This document shows positions 1 through 8,672 of a stretch of DNA of 64,000 nt, piece by piece. The stretch covers positions 2,547,116 through 2,611,115 of the forward strand of contig JAVSMP010000001.1 in the NCBI GenBank assembly GCA_032027145.1, read 5' to 3'. The number at the start of each line of letters is the position of its first letter. Positions within the stretch are counted from its first letter, which is position 1. Source of the DNA: Ignavibacterium sp. Lineage in GTDB: Bacteria > Bacteroidota > Ignavibacteria > Ignavibacteriales > Ignavibacteriaceae. The translations under genes and the position numbers were made by a program. The notes beneath the pieces were generated by a model. The model ran no database searches. It worked only from the letters and a program-made list of their open reading frames with translations, and was not told the DNA's origin.

Positions 1-151
1 CTTCCTTTAAATGTGCATAGTTTGTATGGCAACCTTCACACGATGCCACTGATTTAAGTGAAATATCAATAGGTTGTTCTTCCTTATCTTCTGAACAACC
101 AAAAAACAAAGAAATTGTTGGGATTAAAAGTAGTAATAGTGATTTTCTCAT
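1..151 (-). CDS. Putative heme-binding lipoprotein (N-terminal 50 residues only, gene runs off the window)
   Basis: The minus strand from the ATG at 151 stays open to the window edge. It encodes a charged start (MRKS), a leucine-rich hydrophobic stretch and a lipobox FFGC around residues 16-19, as in lipoproteins cut by signal peptidase II. An acidic linker follows, then a CEGCH motif at about residues 38-42, the covalent heme-attachment signature of c-type cytochromes. I infer a cell-envelope cytochrome or multiheme lipoprotein. With only 50 residues visible, the number of hemes and the family cannot be stated. It is transcribed away from the dehydrogenase operon. Confidence 0.6.
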   Translation of the reverse strand, partial: MRKSLLLLLIPTISLFFGCSEDKEEQPIDISLKSVASCEGCHTNYAHLKE

Positions 152-236
152 TTTTGTTACCTTAGTGGTTACTATAAATTAGATTTACTCAATATTCAAG
201 CTTTATGCCATTGATAATTTGAAATAACAAGCATTA

Positions 237-268
237 TTTTTGACAATTATAAAGGGTTGCTACATTTG
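237..268 (+). promoter_or_regulatory. Bacteroidota-type promoter candidate (TTTTTG, 18 nt, TACATTTG)
   Basis: The -7 box TACATTTG at 261-268 fits TAnnTTTG exactly. TTTTTG ends at 242, leaving an 18-nt spacer, which is normal for the primary sigma factor of Bacteroidota. It lies about 490 bases upstream of the first dehydrogenase gene and just before a tiny reading frame, so it may drive a small transcript rather than the operon. Confidence 0.4.
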
Positions 269-289
269 TTTTTATCAAAATTAGGAACT

Positions 290-355
290 ATGAATAATCT
301 TCTCCATTTATGGGAATCAATAATTGTCTGTGTTAAGTATAGGTTTTTGAAGTAG
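290..355 (+). CDS. Possible 21-residue peptide behind a promoter-like site
   Basis: An ATG at 290 is preceded at 8 nt by AGGA and opens a 21-codon frame ending in TAG at 353-355. The peptide is hydrophobic in the middle with a basic tail (ends KYRFLK). A good promoter match lies 22 nt upstream of the ATG. A leader peptide, a small membrane peptide or chance are all possible; no family is recognised. Confidence 0.2.
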   Translation: MNNLLHLWESIIVCVKYRFLK

Positions 356-618
356 ATAAATGGGGAATAAATTCAAGCAAAATTATTTCTATGTCAACAT
401 TCTGGTTTTATTAAAATCTGATTCTTAAAAATGAGATTAAGCAATAGTTATTCATCACTCTTGTGTTATAAACTTATCTGATAATGTAGCCGAAATAATT
501 AGATTGATCTAAATTAAACTGTAAAGAAAAATTTCCGCGATCACTTGTTAATGAAATCTTAATCTTTACTATTTTAAAAAGCTGTTAAATATAGTTCTAC
601 ATCTCAATCGAAAAAATA

Positions 619-652
619 TTTTGCAGCAAGAACAACTTGAGTGATACTTTTG
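619..652 (+). promoter_or_regulatory. Distal promoter candidate for the 2-oxoacid dehydrogenase operon
   Basis: TTTTG at 619-623 is followed 21 nt later by TACTTTTG at 645-652, matching the Bacteroidota -33/-7 pattern. Transcription would start near 659 and give a leader of about 95 nt before the lpdA-like start. Confidence 0.4.
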
Positions 653-712
653 CTTCTTAAACTGTAAAACGGAAAAGTGACCTATTACTTTTTATTTTCT
701 AATCGTACTGCC

Positions 713-720
713 TATATTTG
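713..720 (+). promoter_or_regulatory. Proximal -7 box candidate (TATATTTG) for the dehydrogenase operon
   Basis: This is an exact TAnnTTTG match 35 nt before the ATG at 756. No clear TTG is present at the -33 distance, only a T-rich run at 688-699. It may be a second, weaker or activated start point in tandem with the site at 619-652. Confidence 0.35.
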
Positions 721-755
721 GATTACAGATATCAACTAATCAAGGTTAAAAAAAA

Positions 756-2159
756 ATGTCAGATAATTATCAGATTGCTATTCTTGGTGGAGGTCCCGGA
801 GGGTATGTTGCGGCAATCAGAGCAGCACAATTGGGATTCAAGTCGGTGATAATAGATAAAGATAACCTAGGTGGAATTTGTTTGAATTGGGGTTGTATTC
901 CTACCAAGTCGCTTTTAAAAAATGCTGAGATTTACGATAGCATTAAAAATCATGGTAAAGATTTCGGTTTGTACACAAAGGAGCTTTCATTTAATTTTAA
1001 TGAAATTATTAAAAGAAGCCGTGACATCTCGGATAGGATTACAAAAAACGTTGAGCTATTAATCAAGAAAAACAAGATTGATTGGGTTCGTGGATTTGGT
1101 AAACTGATCAGTCAGAATCAGATACAGATATTAGATACAGAGGGAAAAAATTCTAATACTATTACTGCTGATAATATTATAATTGCAACAGGTGCCCGCC
1201 CAAAAACTCTTCCGAATATCCCAATTGATAGAAAAAAAATTATCACAAGTACTGAAGCAATGAATCTTGATGAACAGCCAAAAGAGCTGATAATTATCGG
1301 TGCCGGTGCAATTGGAATTGAGTTTGCATTTTTTTACTCTGTTCTAGGAACAAAAGTAACAGTAATTGAAATGCTCGAAAATATTCTTCCCATTGAGGAT
1401 AAAGAAGTATCTCAGGCACTTGAAAAAAGTTTTAAGAAGAGAGGTATTGAAATTTATACCAAAACAACAGTTGAGAAGGCAGAAGTTAAAGGTCAGAAAG
1501 TTAATGTTACTATAAATCAAAACGGACTGAAAAAAGAATTATCTGCTGATAAAGTTTTAAGTGCAATTGGCGTTACAGGTAATGTTGAAGGCTTTGGTTT
1601 AGAAGAGTTAGGAATTGAATTATATAGAAATCATATAAAAGTTGATAAACGAAATTACCGGACAAATATTCCAAATATTTATGCTATTGGAGATGTAATT
1701 GGTCCGCCTTGGTTAGCTCACGTAGCTTCTGCTGAGGGAATACATTGTGTAGAGATGTTAAAAGGAATTAATAAACCTGAAATTGATTATGATAACATTC
1801 CAGGTTGTACCTACTGCCAGCCGCAGGTTGCAAGTGTAGGATTAACCGAAACAAAGGCAAAGGAACTTGGTTATGAATTAAAGATTGGTAAATTTCCATT
1901 TATGGCAAGCGGAAAAGCTTTTGCAGTAGGTGAGCGGGAAGGTTTTGTAAAATTAATTTTTGATGCAAAGTATGGTGAATTGCTTGGCGGTCATATTATT
2001 GGGAGTGAGGCAACGGAACTTATTGCTGAAGTTGCCTTAGCGCGTGCTATGGAAGTTACAGGACATTCTATTATAAATACAATTCATGCTCATCCAACAC
2101 TTTCGGAATCAATAATGGAAGCAGCAGCTAATGCTTATGGTGAGGCAATTCATATTTAA
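756..2159 (+). CDS. lpdA: Dihydrolipoyl dehydrogenase (E3 of a 2-oxoacid dehydrogenase complex)
   Basis: A flavoprotein that reoxidises the dihydrolipoyl groups of E2 and passes electrons to NAD+. The 467 residues match the usual E3 length. The N-terminal FAD-binding glycine motif (ILGGGPGG) is at residues 9-16. The redox-active disulfide pair sits in CLNWGC, followed by IPTK, near residues 43-52. A second nucleotide-binding glycine motif (IIGAGAIGIE) is near 180-189. The C-terminal dimer domain carries the HAHPTLSE motif with the catalytic His-Glu pair. An AAGG ribosome-binding sequence precedes the ATG by about ten bases. It is first in an operon with fused E1 (43-nt gap) and E2, so it very probably serves this complex. 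Confidence 0.95.
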   Translation: MSDNYQIAILGGGPGGYVAAIRAAQLGFKSVIIDKDNLGGICLNWGCIPTKSLLKNAEIYDSIKNHGKDFGLYTKELSFNFNEIIKRSRDISDRITKNVELLIKKNKIDWVRGFGKLISQNQIQILDTEGKNSNTITADNIIIATGARPKTLPNIPIDRKKIITSTEAMNLDEQPKELIIIGAGAIGIEFAFFYSVLGTKVTVIEMLENILPIEDKEVSQALEKSFKKRGIEIYTKTTVEKAEVKGQKVNVTINQNGLKKELSADKVLSAIGVTGNVEGFGLEELGIELYRNHIKVDKRNYRTNIPNIYAIGDVIGPPWLAHVASAEGIHCVEMLKGINKPEIDYDNIPGCTYCQPQVASVGLTETKAKELGYELKIGKFPFMASGKAFAVGEREGFVKLIFDAKYGELLGGHIIGSEATELIAEVALARAMEVTGHSIINTIHAHPTLSESIMEAAANAYGEAIHI

Positions 2160-2202
2160 ATTATTAAATATCAAATTTTAATATCTTAAACAAAAGGATA
2201 TA

Positions 2203-4308
2203 ATGTCAAAAAATATTACTTCAACACAGGCTAAATCGAAAGATAAAACTTCAATGAAACCAACAAACGGTAAGAATGATTTTATTAAAATCGGTAAAAA
2301 AGATTTTGATAAAGAAAAATTGCTATATGTTTTAAGAACCATGTTAAATGCCCGTAATGTTAATAACAAAGCAATGAATTTATTAAGACAGGGAAAAACT
2401 TTTTTTCATATTTCCAGTTCAGGGCACGAAGCAATTCAATTAGCAATCGGCTTATCTCTTGATCCAAAAAAAGATTGGATGTTTCCATACTACAGAGACC
2501 TGGCTGCAATAATAACTGCAGGAATATCTGTTAAAGAAGTCTTCCTTGGCAGTTTTGCAAAAATTGATGATCCTTCAAGTGGCGGAAGACAAATGCCAAC
2601 ACATTGGGGTGCAAGAAATTTTAATATGCCTTCCCAATCTTCACCAACAGGTACACAATTTTTACAGGCGGTTGGTGCTGCTTTGTCTATTGTAAAGCGG
2701 GGAGAAAAAAACGTTGCTTATGTAAGCAGCGGCGAAGGAACTACTTCACAAGGCGAGTTTCACGAAGCAGTCAATTGGGCAAGCAGGGAAAAACTACCTG
2801 TGCTTTTTGTTATTCAGAATAACAAGTATGCAATTTCTGTTAAAGTTTCAGATCAAAGCGGCGGTAAAGATAATTCTATTGCAGAGATGATGGCTGGATA
2901 TCATAATCTTTTCAGAGCCAGAATTGATGGAACAGAATTTATTACTTCTTATGAGAAAGTTCAGGAGGCAATTGAATATATAAAATCTGGGAAAGGTCCT
3001 GCGTTGATTGAAGCAGATGTTGTCAGATTGGATTCACATTCTTCATCAGACGATCATAGAAAATACAGAGATAAGAAAGAACTTGAAGAAGACTTGAAAC
3101 AATGCCCGATTGAGAAATTTGCTCGACTATTAATTTCAAAAAATATTATTACACAAACTGAATACGAAACTGTAAAACAGAATTCTATTGATGAAATTAA
3201 TGAAGAAGCAGATAAAGCAATAATAGCTGCTGATCCAAAACCGGCAGATGCAGAAACTTTTGTGTTTGATGAAAGCGGATTTAAAGAAACACTTAATTAT
3301 GAATCCTCAGTTCCATCAGGTGATAAGATTGTAATGGTTGATGCAATAAATCATGCGTTGCATGAAGAGATGGAAAAAAATCCTGATATGTACATTTTTG
3401 GTGAAGATATTGAAGATGCAAAAGGCGGAGTATTTACTGCTACAAAAGGATTATCAGCACGATTTACCAGAAAAAGAGTATTTAATTCCCCGCTTGCAGA
3501 AGCAAGTATAATGGGTGTTGCTGTTGGGATGGCTTTGACAGGAATGAAACCTGTTGTTGAAATTCAATTTGGAGATTATATCTGGCCTGCTTTTATGCAA
3601 ATGCGAAATGAGTTGGCATCAATTAGATACAGATCAAATAATGCTTGGTCTGCACCGGTAGTTACAAGGGTTGCTGTTGGCGGATATATTCACGGCGGAT
3701 TGTGCCATTCACAAAGTATCGAAAGTTTTTTTGCACATATTCCTGGAATATTAATTGCTTTTCCGAGCAATGCTGCTGATGCAAAAGGATTATTGAAAAC
3801 TGCCTGCAGAATTAAAGACCCAGTTTTGTTTTGTGAGCATAAAGGTTTGTACAGACAAAGCTACGCTATCACTCCTGAACCTGATGAAAATTATTTGTTA
3901 CCGTTTGGTAAAGCCAAAGTAGTAAAAGAAGGAACAGATGTTACCGTTGTATCCTGGGGAGTTTCTCTTTGGGATTCTATGCTGGCTGCAAAAAAACTTG
4001 AGGATGAAAATTACTCTGTTGAAGTAATAGATTTGAGAACTATTGTTCCGTTGGATGAAGAGACAATTTTTAACTCAGTAAAGAAAACTAATAAAGTTAT
4101 TATCATCCACGAAGACACTTTGTTTGCTGGATTTGGAGCTGAAATTGCTGCAAAGATTGCTGACAATTGTTTCCAATACTTAGATGCTCCTGTAAAACGT
4201 ATTGGTGCAAAGGATTCGCATATCCCTTATTCACCTATACTTGAAAATGAAATTCTCCCGAATCGTGAAGAAATTTTTAACGGAATAAAAAGTTTATTGA
4301 AGTATTAA
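2203..4308 (+). CDS. 2-oxoacid dehydrogenase E1, fused alpha and beta subunits (branched-chain type likely)
   Basis: Thiamine-diphosphate enzyme that decarboxylates a 2-oxoacid and acylates the E2 lipoyl group. The 701 residues combine what are usually two polypeptides: an alpha-like half (about 45-330) and a beta-like half (about 370-701). In the alpha half the ThDP motif starts with GEG near residue 174 and ends with NN about 30 residues later; the usual first motif is GDG. The beta half contains the expected FGEDIEDAKGGVF and RVFNSPLAEASIMG segments. A lysine-rich stretch of about 25 residues leads the protein. AAAGGA precedes the ATG. The fused layout is common for Bacteroidota enzymes annotated as branched-chain 2-oxoacid dehydrogenase, but pyruvate cannot be excluded. 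Confidence 0.9.
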   Translation: MSKNITSTQAKSKDKTSMKPTNGKNDFIKIGKKDFDKEKLLYVLRTMLNARNVNNKAMNLLRQGKTFFHISSSGHEAIQLAIGLSLDPKKDWMFPYYRDLAAIITAGISVKEVFLGSFAKIDDPSSGGRQMPTHWGARNFNMPSQSSPTGTQFLQAVGAALSIVKRGEKNVAYVSSGEGTTSQGEFHEAVNWASREKLPVLFVIQNNKYAISVKVSDQSGGKDNSIAEMMAGYHNLFRARIDGTEFITSYEKVQEAIEYIKSGKGPALIEADVVRLDSHSSSDDHRKYRDKKELEEDLKQCPIEKFARLLISKNIITQTEYETVKQNSIDEINEEADKAIIAADPKPADAETFVFDESGFKETLNYESSVPSGDKIVMVDAINHALHEEMEKNPDMYIFGEDIEDAKGGVFTATKGLSARFTRKRVFNSPLAEASIMGVAVGMALTGMKPVVEIQFGDYIWPAFMQMRNELASIRYRSNNAWSAPVVTRVAVGGYIHGGLCHSQSIESFFAHIPGILIAFPSNAADAKGLLKTACRIKDPVLFCEHKGLYRQSYAITPEPDENYLLPFGKAKVVKEGTDVTVVSWGVSLWDSMLAAKKLEDENYSVEVIDLRTIVPLDEETIFNSVKKTNKVIIIHEDTLFAGFGAEIAAKIADNCFQYLDAPVKRIGAKDSHIPYSPILENEILPNREEIFNGIKSLLKY

Positions 4309-4369
4309 TTTGAATTTTAAATCTTTGATAATATTTACTTAGAATATAAAATCTTATAAGAGGAATTAT

Positions 4370-6034
4370 ATGGACGTAATTATGCCCAAAATGGGTGAGA
4401 GCGTAAATGAAGGAACAATAATCAAATGGCATAAAAAAGTTGGAGAACTGGTAAAACGAGATGAAATTATTTTTGAAATAAGTACTGATAAAGTTGATAC
4501 TGAGATTCCTGCTGCAGAATCAGGTGTGCTGTCTGAAATATTGGTAAAAGAAGGGGAAACGGTTGAAGTGGGAAGTGTAGTTGCAAGAATTCAGACTTCT
4601 GAAGAACCGGAAAAAGATATTCCGTCTCAGGAAGTTAAATTACAAAGTATAACAAAACCAGCTGCTGAATCTGTTGAAAAAAGTGAAGATGTAGTTAAAG
4701 AAATTCCCAAATCGTCAACAGACAGTATGATCGAAATAGCAATGCCAAAAATGGGTGAATCAATTGTTGAGGGAACAATAATTAAATGGCATAAGAAAAC
4801 CGGTGATGCTGTAAAGAAAGATGAAACAATTTTTGAAATAAGTACTGATAAAGTTGATACTGAAATTCCATCTCCGGAAAGCGGAGTATTGGTTGAAATT
4901 TTAGTAGGCGAACAAGAAACTGTTGCAGTTGGAACTGTTGTTGCAAAGTTAGCTGTTGGCTCAGCTGTTAAAACTGCACCAGCAGTGCAGCAGGAAGTTA
5001 TAAAGGAAAAACCTTTTATTGAAAAACCAGTTTCTTTACAGAATAATATTTCTGAAACTGTTAAAAAATCTTCTGAAGAAAAGGGAAGCAGCGCTGACTT
5101 TTATTCACCGCTGGTACTAAGCGTTGCCCAAAAAGAAAATATAAGTTTAGATGAACTTAAATCAATTGATGGAACCGGTTTGGAGGGAAGAGTAACTAAA
5201 AAAGATATTTTAAATTATGTAGAGAAAAGAAAAACTACTAAGGCTCAGCTTCAGTTTAAAAAAGAAATTAAAACTGCTTCACCTGCACCAGAATTTATTC
5301 CTGCATTATCACCGGTTGTGTACAGCGATGCAGATGTTGACAGAATTCCAATGGATAACATACGTCAGCGGATAATGGATCATATGGTGCTCAGCAGGGA
5401 TACTTCTGTTCATGTAACTGGGCTGGTTGAAGTTGATATGACAAGAATTCATAATTTTATAAATTCTAAAAAAGATGAATTATTAAAAAATGAAAATGCT
5501 AAACTGACATACATGGCTTTTATTGCTGATGCTGTTGTTAAATCATTAAAAAAATATCCATTAGTAAATTCTTCTATTGACGGCAATGTAATACTTCAGA
5601 AGAAATTTATTAATCTTGGTATTGCAGTAGCAATCGAACCAACCGGATTAATTGTCCCGAATATTAAAGGAGCAGGCGATAGAAATATAATTGGACTTGC
5701 AAGAGCAATTACAGATTTAGCTAACAGATCCCGTACAAAAAGATTGACTCCGGATGATATTTCAAACGGAACATTTACAATTACAAATTACGGAGTCTTT
5801 GGAACTGTATTCGGAACACCAATTATCAATCAACCTGAAGTTGCAATACTTGGAGTTGGTGCTGTCCAGAAAAAACCTGTTGTTATAGAAGTGAATGATT
5901 CAGATACAATTGCGATAAGACATATTATGGCTTTGACATTGTCCCACGATCATCGGTTAGTTGATGGTATGTTAGGCGGATTGTTCCTGAAGAATGTTAA
6001 AGAAATATTAGAAAATTTTGACGGCAGCTTATAA
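4370..6034 (+). CDS. 2-oxoacid dehydrogenase E2 (dihydrolipoyl acyltransferase) with two lipoyl domains
   Basis: Core acyltransferase that accepts the acyl group from E1 and moves it to CoA. Two lipoyl domains (about residues 1-75 and 120-197) each show the STDKVDTEIP motif, whose lysines (about 41 and 161) should be lipoylated. A proline/alanine/charged linker leads to a peripheral subunit-binding domain (about 243-285), then the catalytic domain. The active-site motif SHDHRLVDG is near residues 525-533. AAGAGG lies ten bases before the ATG. It closes the E3-E1-E2 operon, 61 nt after E1. Together with an enoyl-CoA hydratase elsewhere in the window it fits branched-chain amino acid breakdown, though substrate choice is inferred. 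Confidence 0.93.
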   Translation: MDVIMPKMGESVNEGTIIKWHKKVGELVKRDEIIFEISTDKVDTEIPAAESGVLSEILVKEGETVEVGSVVARIQTSEEPEKDIPSQEVKLQSITKPAAESVEKSEDVVKEIPKSSTDSMIEIAMPKMGESIVEGTIIKWHKKTGDAVKKDETIFEISTDKVDTEIPSPESGVLVEILVGEQETVAVGTVVAKLAVGSAVKTAPAVQQEVIKEKPFIEKPVSLQNNISETVKKSSEEKGSSADFYSPLVLSVAQKENISLDELKSIDGTGLEGRVTKKDILNYVEKRKTTKAQLQFKKEIKTASPAPEFIPALSPVVYSDADVDRIPMDNIRQRIMDHMVLSRDTSVHVTGLVEVDMTRIHNFINSKKDELLKNENAKLTYMAFIADAVVKSLKKYPLVNSSIDGNVILQKKFINLGIAVAIEPTGLIVPNIKGAGDRNIIGLARAITDLANRSRTKRLTPDDISNGTFTITNYGVFGTVFGTPIINQPEVAILGVGAVQKKPVVIEVNDSDTIAIRHIMALTLSHDHRLVDGMLGGLFLKNVKEILENFDGSL

Positions 6035-6537
6035 TTTTTTACAGTGCTTAACAAAAAGATATACTGTTTCCTGTGCTGTAAAATTGTTTATCAACTTAAA
6101 ATTATTTTGAAGAAATAAAATATTTAACCTGCTTGTTTTTTTTTTGAGAGCATTCCATCTCTACTCCTTTGGAAGATAAAATTAGAGAGAGTCGCTTTAT
6201 TTGATCAAAGATTGATATTTATGTTATTTATCTGCTATAGTTTTAGTGGATTAGCTGATTAATGATAAGATTCCCAATTTTAGATGTAAGGCGACTATTG
6301 AAAACTATTTTTTCAGAAATTTCAATTACCTCCTTTTTCATTCCATTGAAAAATGCTGATTGTTCAGGCATAAAAAACGAGATACTGAAATAATCTGCAT
6401 TTGGCAGACAGAATAATATTCCAAAAGCTGGATGCTCAAATAATTTCTTCTAACTTTTAATTTTTTATTACTGCTTAACATGTTATTTTTAAGCCCTTAA
6501 TATTTATTAGTTAACTAAAAATAAAGTAATCTTGTTA
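6035..6537. other. 503-base intergenic region between the dehydrogenase and surface-protein operons
   Basis: AT-rich. No strong terminator: only an 8-bp inverted pair (TTTTACAG at 6037-6044 and CTGTAAAA at 6076-6083) with a 31-nt loop. No exact TAnnTTTG box was found near the downstream start. On the minus strand, 6243-6449 stays open for 68 codons and is listed as a possible remnant. Confidence 0.5.
6243..6449 (-). pseudogene. Possible decayed gene tail (68 open codons without a good start)
   Basis: On the minus strand the frame opens right after a TAG at 6450-6452 and ends in TAA at 6243-6245. The translation looks protein-like (for example PAFGILFCLPNADYF, then a lysine/glutamate-rich amphipathic stretch) but has no ATG before about residue 27. 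A chance open frame in AT-rich DNA is quite possible. No family is recognised. Confidence 0.15.
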
Positions 6538-8652
6538 ATGAAGTTTTTTTATAAAGTAATTTATTTAATTTTGTTCTGCACTGCATTAGTAACCGCTCAG
6601 CAAACCCTTCAAACTCTATCAAAAACATTATATGATGATTCAAAATTTACGAATTCAGGAAATATCGGATTATCTGTTACAAATTTTGGAATGTATGGCA
6701 GCGGCTGGGTTGGATGGCCAAATACACCATCCTGCGAGTATCCCATTGGCAGCGGGATAGAACATCTTTTTGCAGGCGGACTTTGGGTTGGCGGTTTTAA
6801 AAAAGACAGTGTAAATAGTACTTCCTATACCGGTCCTTTTGTTTCCACAGCAGTTATTGATGTTTCAACAATAAGTTCAAACCGAGGCGGTGGATTTGAA
6901 TATACAAATTCACAGTCAGATAAAATTACAGAGCGATCAAACTTGCTTGATTCAAGATTCTATAATCCGGATGCTATCTCTCATCAGGATTTTCTGATGG
7001 ATTTTGCTGATACAAATAAAAGATATTTGAATGGACAGATTATTCCCGAGCATATCCCTTACGGTATTTCTGTTCATCAGGAAACTTATACCTGGAATTT
7101 CCCATTTGCTGATTTTTTTGTAATTCTGAATTATTCAATTAAAAATGTAACCAATAAATATCTTGATAGTTTTTATGTCGGTTTATGGACTGATGCCGTA
7201 GTACGAAATACAAAACTTACTGGACGACCAAGTGGAACTGCATTTTATTCGCATGGCGGTGACGGTTTTATTGATTCGCTTAATATGGCTTATGAGTTTG
7301 ATGTTGATGGTGACCCCGGTTTTACTGATAGTTATATAGGAGTAATATTTTTAGGTTCTTCGCCAACAATAGAAGATAGTTTTGTGATCCCCGCAGGAGA
7401 TACATTAACAGGAACAAGTTTCAACTCGTGGACTCATGGTAATACATCTGATCCTGATTTTTTTGCTCCTCAAGATGATGATGATCGGTACAGAAAAATG
7501 CAGGGATATTTTGGAGGTAATAAAAGATATAATCATGGAATTTCTCCCGGTGTATTAAAGTTAGCATCTAACCGATCAGTTATGATAACCAGAGGATATT
7601 TTAGAAACTTAGCACCAGGCGATTCTATTAATGTTGTCTTTGCAATTGTCTGTGCTAAAAAATATGGCAACGATCCTGCATCGCTTGATTTACCTGAACA
7701 AAGAAGTATTTTAACAAATAATGCAGACTGGGCATTAAGAGCTTATTTTGGCAATGATCGAAATAGAAACGGCATTATTGAACCCGAAGAAGATATTTAT
7801 GGCGATGGTAAGATTCACAGATATATTTTACCTGCACCGCCAAATTCTCCAATCGTAAAAGTAATTCCTGAAAGTAATAAAACTACAATTTATTGGGATA
7901 AAAGAGCTGAGAGCTCTGTTGATCCAATTTCAGGTTTGAAAGATTTTGCCGGATACAGAATATACAGAACGCAGGCTGGATTTGATCTTACTGAAAAACA
8001 GGATATCTTAAAATCATTAATTTTACTGCTGCAAGTAGATAGTGCCGGATCAACAGGTTTTAATACAGGTTTTTCGGCAGTTGAATTAACAGAACCAGTT
8101 ACCTTTCCAAACGATACAACCAGATATTTTTACAAAATGGAAATAACTAATTTGTTAAATGGCTGGCAGTATTTATTCTCTGTTACAGCATTTGATAAAG
8201 GTGATCTTGTTAATAATCTTGAACCGCTTGAATCGAGTTTATTAGTTAATCTTAAAAGGGTATTGCCCGGTACTCCTGCAGTAGAAGATGAAAATGTTGA
8301 AGTTGGTGTTTATCCGAATCCATATTATGGTAATGCAATATGGGATGGAAGTTCTGAGCGATTGAGAAAAATTTATTTTTATAATTTGCCTGCTGAGTGT
8401 GATATTACAATTTATACTCTTTCAGGTGATATTGTTAAAAGAATGGAGCATTCTTCTACACAAAACGGAAGTAATATAAGATGGTTTGAACAGTACGCAA
8501 GCGATAATAAGCAGCAGTTTGCAGGCGGTGAACATAGCTGGGATTTAATTACTGATGATGATCAGGCAATTGCATCCGGCTTGTATCTATTTACTGTTAA
8601 GAACAGAAATAATGGAAATATTAAAACAGGAAAATTTTTAGTAATTAAATAA
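6538..8652 (+). CDS. Large secreted protein with FN3-like region and variant T9SS-type C-terminal domain
   Basis: A 704-residue exported protein of unknown function. The ATG at 6538 is preferred over an in-frame TTG at 6532 because it starts directly with a lysine and hydrophobic signal peptide ending near ALVTAQ. The middle is beta-rich without a recognised enzyme motif. Near residue 415 is an EF-hand-like calcium loop (DRNRNGIIEPEE). A fibronectin type III-like segment follows (about 435-570). The last 110 residues begin YPNPYYG and end in GLYLFTVKN and GKFLVIK. This resembles T9SS type A or FlgD-like sorting domains but lacks the exact NPFNP of the other cargos. It opens a seven-gene run, with the next gene 20 nt downstream. 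Confidence 0.7.
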   Translation: MKFFYKVIYLILFCTALVTAQQTLQTLSKTLYDDSKFTNSGNIGLSVTNFGMYGSGWVGWPNTPSCEYPIGSGIEHLFAGGLWVGGFKKDSVNSTSYTGPFVSTAVIDVSTISSNRGGGFEYTNSQSDKITERSNLLDSRFYNPDAISHQDFLMDFADTNKRYLNGQIIPEHIPYGISVHQETYTWNFPFADFFVILNYSIKNVTNKYLDSFYVGLWTDAVVRNTKLTGRPSGTAFYSHGGDGFIDSLNMAYEFDVDGDPGFTDSYIGVIFLGSSPTIEDSFVIPAGDTLTGTSFNSWTHGNTSDPDFFAPQDDDDRYRKMQGYFGGNKRYNHGISPGVLKLASNRSVMITRGYFRNLAPGDSINVVFAIVCAKKYGNDPASLDLPEQRSILTNNADWALRAYFGNDRNRNGIIEPEEDIYGDGKIHRYILPAPPNSPIVKVIPESNKTTIYWDKRAESSVDPISGLKDFAGYRIYRTQAGFDLTEKQDILKSLILLLQVDSAGSTGFNTGFSAVELTEPVTFPNDTTRYFYKMEITNLLNGWQYLFSVTAFDKGDLVNNLEPLESSLLVNLKRVLPGTPAVEDENVEVGVYPNPYYGNAIWDGSSERLRKIYFYNLPAECDITIYTLSGDIVKRMEHSSTQNGSNIRWFEQYASDNKQQFAGGEHSWDLITDDDQAIASGLYLFTVKNRNNGNIKTGKFLVIK

Positions 8653-8672
8653 TCATTTAATCGGAGAGCAAA

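Larger units (their letters stand above)
152..755. other. 604-base AT-rich intergenic region with several promoter-like sites
   Basis: No substantial coding sequence was found here. The region separates the divergent lipoprotein and dehydrogenase genes. It holds three matches to the Bacteroidota -7 box TAnnTTTG on the plus strand (261-268, 645-652, 713-720), two with a TTTG-like -33 element at suitable spacing, and a 21-codon reading frame at 290-355. These are listed separately. Confidence 0.6.
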
